Source of the DNA: JBBSQE01 sp038258095
GTDB taxonomy: Bacteria; Actinomycetota; Thermoleophilia; Solirubrobacterales; 70-9
Assembly (NCBI GenBank): GCA_038258095.1
Contig: JBBSQE010000133.1
Span: 1 to 9,085 of the forward strand
Length of the DNA: 9,085 nucleotides
Direction: 5' to 3'
Made by a program: the position numbers and the translations under genes. The notes beneath the pieces were generated by a model that worked only from the letters and a program-made list of their open reading frames with translations, had not been told where the DNA came from and made no database searches. Shown here in pieces: positions 5,376 through 9,085 of the stretch; the first letter of the stretch is position 1; each line of letters begins with the position of its first letter.

Positions 5376-5785
5376 GATGGGTTCAAGGGCCCCCGTACCG
5401 TCAAGTCGGGCGCTGAGCTGCGAATCGTCAACGCCAACCGATCCCAGGAAGGTCGGCCCACACACGTTCACCCTGCTCACCGGGCGAGCCCTGCCGAGGT
5501 TCAGGCGGGCGAGGAGCAACTGCGAGCAGTTCACGAGCCGCCTCTGCGTGGATATCGTCAAGGCCCACCTGGCCAATCCGCGCACGGGCACGGTGAAGCG
5601 GCCGGATGTCGACGTGGGCAGGAAGGGCTGGGACCGCTCGTTCGGCAGGACGGGCGACAGCTGGTTCACCGCTGCCAAGGGCCAATCCATCGAGCGCACG
5701 GTAAGCGCCAGGCCCGGCACGACGCTCTAGTACTTCTGCGTGATCCACCCCTGGATGTGGGGGAAAGATCAGGGTAGTCAGGTAG
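5376..5785 (+). pseudogene. Cupredoxin (plastocyanin-like) pseudogene with two frameshifts and an internal stop
   Basis: Read across frames, this encodes DGFKGPRTVKSGAELRIVNA (from 5376), then T-DPRKVGPHTFTLLTG (from 5437), CEQFTSRLC, KGWDRSF, GDSWFTAAKGQSIERTVS, and finally YFCVIHPWMWGK-IRVVR and TAG (5783-5785). Those are the landmarks of actinobacterial blue-copper proteins. The four type 1 copper ligands are all still encoded: His 5461-5463, Cys 5737-5739, His 5746-5748 and Met 5755-5757. Lesions are an extra base near 5436 (frame 3 to frame 1), an amber TAG at 5728-5730 where Tyr or similar is expected, and an extra base near 5767 after GGGGGAAAG. Almost every codon from 5437 to 5727 ends in G or C, confirming this strand. 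The N-terminal signal peptide is missing. In life it would have been an exported electron carrier. Sequencing indels are an alternative for the two shifts but do not explain the missing 5' end. Confidence 0.8.
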
Positions 5786-6100
5786 GCGACGAGATCCGCT
5801 TGAATCGCTCGGCGGCACAACCGCTTCGCTGACCACGACCGGTTCAAGCGGGTGGGTGCCACCGAGCCTTCAGGCTCCGCGCTTCGTGCCGATGGTCAGG
5901 GGATGGACCCATTGATCAAGGTGCCCCACCTGGCCCGATGGCCCCGACCGCCTGTCGTTCCGTGTCGACGTCGTAGTTGTGTCCCAGGATGAAGCGGAGA
6001 GTGGCAGGCACCGTCCAGGCTCTCTGCTGAAGCGTGCATTGGCGGAGGGCAGGGTGCTGGTTGAGCCCTGACTGATAGCGCCACGACCAGGCTGAAACGT
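5786..6100. other. Intergenic stretch with no supportable gene
   Basis: About 315 bases lie between the cupredoxin remnant and the 73-residue membrane protein. Short minus-strand frames exist (one ends near 5916 with VGAIGPGGAP) but none has a start, coding bias or recognisable domain, so decayed coding DNA is possible. A nine-base inverted repeat, CCGCTTGAA (5796-5804) and TTCAAGCGG (5843-5851), and a small hairpin GAGCC-TTCA-GGCTC (5864-5877) are present without a T-run. A six-base stem GCTGAA/TTCAGC at 6091-6105 overlaps the next gene's stop codon. Confidence 0.5.
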
Positions 6101-6322
6101 TCAGCTCGGTTGTGGCTTTAGGAGCCACGCGAGGGCTCCGAATGCGGCCGCGATTCCGAGCGATGACACGGAGAGGATGAGCCAGTTCGAGGCCGAGTTG
6201 TCGCCATCGCCGACGAACGCGGTGATCAGGAAGTTGATGGCGGCCAGCACGCTGAGGATGGCGAGCAGCCCCGCCAGGATGAACACCGCCCATTGCGATC
6301 CACGCTTGGTCCTGTGTTCCAT
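6101..6322 (-). CDS. 73-residue two-helix membrane protein, third gene of the DUF3556 operon
   Basis: From the ATG at 6320-6322 the product has a short basic start (MEHRTKRG), a first membrane helix at about 11-36 (WAVFILAGLL...), a short acidic loop GDGDNSASN, and a second helix at about 47-67 ending AFGALAWLL. The ATG lies 11 bases after the stop of the FAD oxidoreductase, so the two are almost certainly co-transcribed; a weak GGA serves as possible ribosome binding site. An in-frame start further upstream would run into the oxidoreductase gene and is rejected. Function is unknown. Its position suggests a membrane partner or anchor for the enzymes upstream, but that is inference. Confidence 0.72.
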   Translation of the reverse strand: MEHRTKRGSQWAVFILAGLLAILSVLAAINFLITAFVGDGDNSASNWLILSVSSLGIAAAFGALAWLLKPQPS

Positions 6323-6333
6323 TGCGAAGTCCG

Positions 6334-7752
6334 TCAGCCCCGCCGCAGCTCGCGCAGAACCGACTCCGCCGCGTTCGCCCCACACATCCCGTGGATGCCG
6401 CCTCCTGGTGGGGTTGCGGCTGAACAGATGAAGATTCCCGGCGTGCCGGTCGCGTAGGGGTCCAGGGCGAGGCGGGGGCGGATCAGGACCTGGACCGGGG
6501 TGTTCGCTCCGGCGACGATGTCGCCGCCGACGTAGTTCGCGTTCTCGGCCTCGATCTGTGCCGGCGTATGGACCGAGGTGCCGATGATGCGCTCGCTCAT
6601 CCCGGGCGCGAAGCGCTCGAGCTGGGCCATGATCGCCGGCGTCGCGTCGCCGTCGTAGCCGTTGGGGACATGGGCGTAGGCCCAGAGAGGTTGGACGTCG
6701 CCGTTCGAGCGGCTCGGGTCGGCCAGGTACTGCTGGGAGACGAGGATGAAAGGGCGCTCTGGCATCCGGCCGCGGTTTGTCTCCCGCTCAGACGCCACCA
6801 TCTCCTCGAATGTCCCGGCGACGTGGACCGTGCCCGCCCTCCGCGCCGCCTCGTTCGTCCACGGCACCCCGCCCTCGACCGCGAGGTCGATCTTGAACGC
6901 CGCCGGACCATGCTTGTAGCGGGTATAGGCACGCTTGACCCGGCCCGGGAGGCGGTCCCCCGCGATGTCGACCACGGCCCCCGGCGTCGTGTCGAAGACG
7001 ACTGCGTCGGCCGCGTCGAGCTGCGACATCGACGTGACGCGGACGCCGGTCTCGATCTTCCCGCCTGTCTCTAGGACGACCGCTGCGAGCGCATCCGTGA
7101 TCGCCCGCGAGCCGCCCTTCACCACCGCCCAGCCGAACGCATGGCACGCGGTCGTCAGCGCCATCCCCACCGACGAGCTCATCGGATACGTCAGCGGCCC
7201 GAAGCCGTGCGCCGCCACACCCCCGAAGAGCGCCCGAGCTTGATCGGTCTTCCATATCCGTGTCAGGATGGTCGCCGGCATCGCCGCCGGGATCCCGAAC
7301 CGCGTCAGGCGGATCGGGTGCTTCGGGACGTGCAGCACCGGCTGGAGGATGTCCTCGGTGAGCTCGCCGAATCCCCGCGACGTCCTACCGAACAGCCGCT
7401 CCCAAGCCCGCCCGTCCTCGCCCAGCCCGGCCACCGTCTCCTCGAGCGAGTGCAGGAGCACCCCCGCCGAGCCGTCGTCCAGTGGGTGGGCCAAGTCGAC
7501 CTCCGGGAAGCACCACTCCAGTCCGTGGCGCCCGAGGTCCAATGAGTTGAGGAAGGGGGAGCCGACCGCCATCGGGTGGACGGCCGAACAGTGGTCGTGG
7601 AGCACCCCGGGCACGGTCAGCTCGATCGTTCTCGTGCCGCCGCCGATAGTCTCCTCGGCCTCCAGAACCGTCACCTCGACGCCCTCCCCCCCGAGCGCCG
7701 CCGCGCAGGCGAGCCCGTTCGGGCCGGATCCGACGACGATTGCGCTGCTCAT
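6334..7752 (-). CDS. FAD-dependent oxidoreductase, phytoene dehydrogenase/PYROXD2-like
   Basis: The 472-residue protein opens with a Rossmann FAD-binding motif, GSGPNG at 8-13, with Glu31 (VLEAE) to bind the ribose. Next comes the GG motif ETIGGGTRT at 34-42 and DHCSAVHPM at 53-61. Near the C-terminus GIFICSAATPPGGGIHGMCG and NAAESVLREL form the second FAD-contact segment typical of carotenoid desaturase-like flavoproteins. Length fits the family. Known relatives desaturate or isomerise carotenoids, while the PYROXD2 branch has no firm substrate. No phytoene synthase or other carotenoid gene is in view, so the substrate is open. The ATG at 7750-7752 overlaps the DUF3556 stop (ATGA), indicating translational coupling; a longer start inside the upstream gene is rejected because the Rossmann fold begins right after this ATG. 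Confidence 0.9.
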   Translation of the reverse strand: MSSAIVVGSGPNGLACAAALGGEGVEVTVLEAEETIGGGTRTIELTVPGVLHDHCSAVHPMAVGSPFLNSLDLGRHGLEWCFPEVDLAHPLDDGSAGVLLHSLEETVAGLGEDGRAWERLFGRTSRGFGELTEDILQPVLHVPKHPIRLTRFGIPAAMPATILTRIWKTDQARALFGGVAAHGFGPLTYPMSSSVGMALTTACHAFGWAVVKGGSRAITDALAAVVLETGGKIETGVRVTSMSQLDAADAVVFDTTPGAVVDIAGDRLPGRVKRAYTRYKHGPAAFKIDLAVEGGVPWTNEAARRAGTVHVAGTFEEMVASERETNRGRMPERPFILVSQQYLADPSRSNGDVQPLWAYAHVPNGYDGDATPAIMAQLERFAPGMSERIIGTSVHTPAQIEAENANYVGGDIVAGANTPVQVLIRPRLALDPYATGTPGIFICSAATPPGGGIHGMCGANAAESVLRELRRG

Positions 7753-9083
7753 GCGCCGGAGGCTACGGGTGCCCCTCCTCCGGCTCCTCCGCTCCCGTCG
7801 GGCAGAGCCCCGGCCGCCGCCGCGCGGTGGGTCACATCCACCGGGAAGTCCCACTGCCCGTCGAGCCACGGCACCCGCTCGCACATGTCCCTGACGTTCA
7901 CAAAGCCCTCCTCCAGGAGGCCGGCCCGTGCGTCAAAGATCCGGTAGCGCTGGCGCTGGTCTGAGGCCGGCTGGGACTCGAGGGTCACGATCCGCACCTC
8001 GCCCTCCGCGAAGTCGCACTGCTCCTGAACCGCGGCGAGGAGCTGCTCATTGTGGAAGTGCCCGTCGCCGAAGTTCCAGCCGTTGACGACGCCGGAGATC
8101 AGCTCGCCTTCGCGCACGTGGTAGGCCTCGACATCGTCGACGGCATGGGGGAGGAGGGCGTTCAGCGCCCGCCCGTGGGAGTGCATGGCGCGGAACGCCA
8201 ACCCCTTCGCGAGCAGCACCTCGGCCGTCTCCCGGTCATAGACCGTCGTGAGCTGCTCGACGACGACCGGCGCGACCTTGTAGACGTCGCGGTCGAGCTT
8301 CGCCTCCGCCTCGGTGTCCTTGCGGAAGAGCCACTGGCTCGTCGCCCAGTTGCCCGCGTAGTAGCGCATCGAAGGCAAGAAGGAGACCCGGTCGGGACGG
8401 AAGTTTCCATAGACCGGGATCGCCACGCCGACGATCGCGAGGATCGCGATCAGGAGCGGATCGTCGAGCGTCGAGAACGGCACATCCCCGTAGTGGCCGA
8501 ACAGGAACAGGATCCCGAAGATCATGAACAGGTTCCACTCCAGCGGAACGGCGAGCGGGAACGTCGAGGTGATGTGGACGTGGAAGATGATCATCCCCGC
8601 GCAGGCGAGGGTGCCGATCAGCCCGCCGCTCGAAAGGATCAGGACCAGCGGAAGCCCGAACTCCATCGCGGTCCCGAGGTGGGCCGCCAGCATCGCGTGC
8701 GCGGACGGCCGCAGGTCCTCCGGCGACTCATAGAGCCTCGCCTTCGCCATCTTCGACCGGTTCCAGGGAGTGTTGCTGATCATCACCGAGACGACGAACG
8801 GGAAGTGGCGGTTCAGCTTCGAGGCTGCGGCACCCCACCAGATGAAGAAGAAGACGAGCTGGGAGGCGACGATCAGGTTCGAGACCGGAAAGAGGAAGAC
8901 CAGCAGGAGGAAGCCATAGACCTCGGGCCGTGCGGAGAGGAACGAGACCTTGTCGCGCAGGCCGAGGACCGCGAGGAGGGCGAGCAGCACCCCGACCGCG
9001 GCGGGGTCCAGGCGGGCGGCGGGGCCGCCGGCCACGCTCGGGCCCCCGGCGATCCGGAGGTCTACGCCGCGCGCGAGGATGCC
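7749..9083 (-). CDS. DUF3556 family membrane protein (5' partial, cut by window edge)
   Basis: The frame is open to the right edge, giving about 444 residues; full-length relatives are near 570-580, so the N-terminal quarter lies outside. The GTG at 9033-9035 is internal. At least five hydrophobic helices lie in the first half (around 8960-9000, 8820-8915, 8570-8660, 8470-8535 and 8410-8455). Hallmarks I recognise from DUF3556 are SKLNRHFPFV (about 8793-8822), VPLEWNLFMIFGI, SFLPSMRYYAGNW (about 8347-8385) and GWNFGDGHFHNEQLL (about 8040-8084). The C-terminal third is soluble and ends in a Gly/Ala-rich tail of about 20 residues. The biochemical role of the family is not established. The gene is first in an operon with the FAD oxidoreductase and the small membrane protein. 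Confidence 0.9.
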   Translation of the reverse strand, partial: GILARGVDLRIAGGPSVAGGPAARLDPAAVGVLLALLAVLGLRDKVSFLSARPEVYGFLLLVFLFPVSNLIVASQLVFFFIWWGAAASKLNRHFPFVVSVMISNTPWNRSKMAKARLYESPEDLRPSAHAMLAAHLGTAMEFGLPLVLILSSGGLIGTLACAGMIIFHVHITSTFPLAVPLEWNLFMIFGILFLFGHYGDVPFSTLDDPLLIAILAIVGVAIPVYGNFRPDRVSFLPSMRYYAGNWATSQWLFRKDTEAEAKLDRDVYKVAPVVVEQLTTVYDRETAEVLLAKGLAFRAMHSHGRALNALLPHAVDDVEAYHVREGELISGVVNGWNFGDGHFHNEQLLAAVQEQCDFAEGEVRIVTLESQPASDQRQRYRIFDARAGLLEEGFVNVRDMCERVPWLDGQWDFPVDVTHRAAAAGALPDGSGGAGGGAPVASGA

Positions 9084-9085
9084 GG

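Noticed and set aside
5364..5720. N-terminal extension of the six-cysteine frame to GTG 5720
   Set aside because: This part is antisense to cupredoxin codons that end almost always in G or C and encode family landmarks; the minus reading has no recognisable features.
5728..5730. Amber TAG as a recoded codon in the cupredoxin
   Set aside because: TAG is used as a normal stop at 2166-2168, no recoding signal is seen, and the gene carries frameshifts as well, so simple decay is preferred.
4692..5777. 361-residue plus-strand open frame
   Set aside because: It starts inside tRNA-Ser(CGA), runs antisense to the six-cysteine gene and matches the cupredoxin only over a short part (5376-5435) before the frameshift. 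It is a shadow frame.
6091..6105. GCTGAA-ACG-TTCAGC stem as terminator of the right-hand operon
   Set aside because: Only six base pairs with a three-base loop, overlapping the stop codon, and no T-run follows on the minus strand.
7753..7884. 44-residue N-terminal extension of the FAD oxidoreductase
   Set aside because: The Rossmann motif begins just after ATG 7752, and the extension is an Arg/Gly-rich off-frame reading of the DUF3556 gene.

Overview
This is a high-GC window with strong G/C bias at third codon positions. The gene families point to an actinobacterium, most likely a Thermoleophilia/Solirubrobacterales-type soil lineage. The clues are a DUF3556 membrane protein, an ATPase-type regulator ending in a class III cyclase, a secreted Gly-Pro-Ser plus RTX-repeat protein, and a cupredoxin remnant ending in CVIHPWM. 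This placement is inference from family content. No ribosomal marker is present.

Layout. Bases 1-142 are a perfect palindrome at the window edge, probably a fold-back artefact. The right arm continues into the 3' part of a large regulator whose C-terminus is an adenylate/guanylate cyclase domain (to 1349). Next comes a secreted collagen-like/RTX-repeat protein (1392-2168), convergent with a metallo-beta-lactamase-fold hydrolase (2178-2933, minus). A 49-residue membrane protein (3016-3165), a 3' fragment of a universal stress protein (3256-3462) and tadA (3423-3893) follow on the plus strand. Two serine tRNA genes, GGA (3949-4038) and CGA (4649-4737), flank a two-gene minus-strand toxin-antitoxin-like module (4055-4569). 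The stretch 4851-5785 holds two damaged, head-to-head genes: an unrecognised six-cysteine protein (minus) and a cupredoxin pseudogene (plus). About 315 bases without a supportable gene follow. The right end is a tightly packed minus-strand operon, read right to left: DUF3556 membrane protein (cut by the window edge), a phytoene-dehydrogenase-like FAD oxidoreductase (ATGA overlap) and a 73-residue two-helix membrane protein (11-base gap).

How the genes work together. The right-hand operon is the only clear functional unit; its protein types suggest a membrane-associated redox step on a hydrophobic substrate, but the substrate is unknown. The toxin-antitoxin pair has more A/T-ending codons than tadA and sits between two tRNA-Ser genes, consistent with acquisition. 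Other genes look like independent housekeeping or accessory loci. At least two plus-strand genes (the 49-residue protein and tadA) have a TANNNT hexamer exactly six bases before a GTG start, suggesting leaderless transcripts.

I did not find a convincing new defence or mobile system. The most interesting items are the DUF3556 operon, the toxin-antitoxin module between tRNA genes, and the decayed cupredoxin locus, where a long but false antisense reading frame could mislead an annotator.
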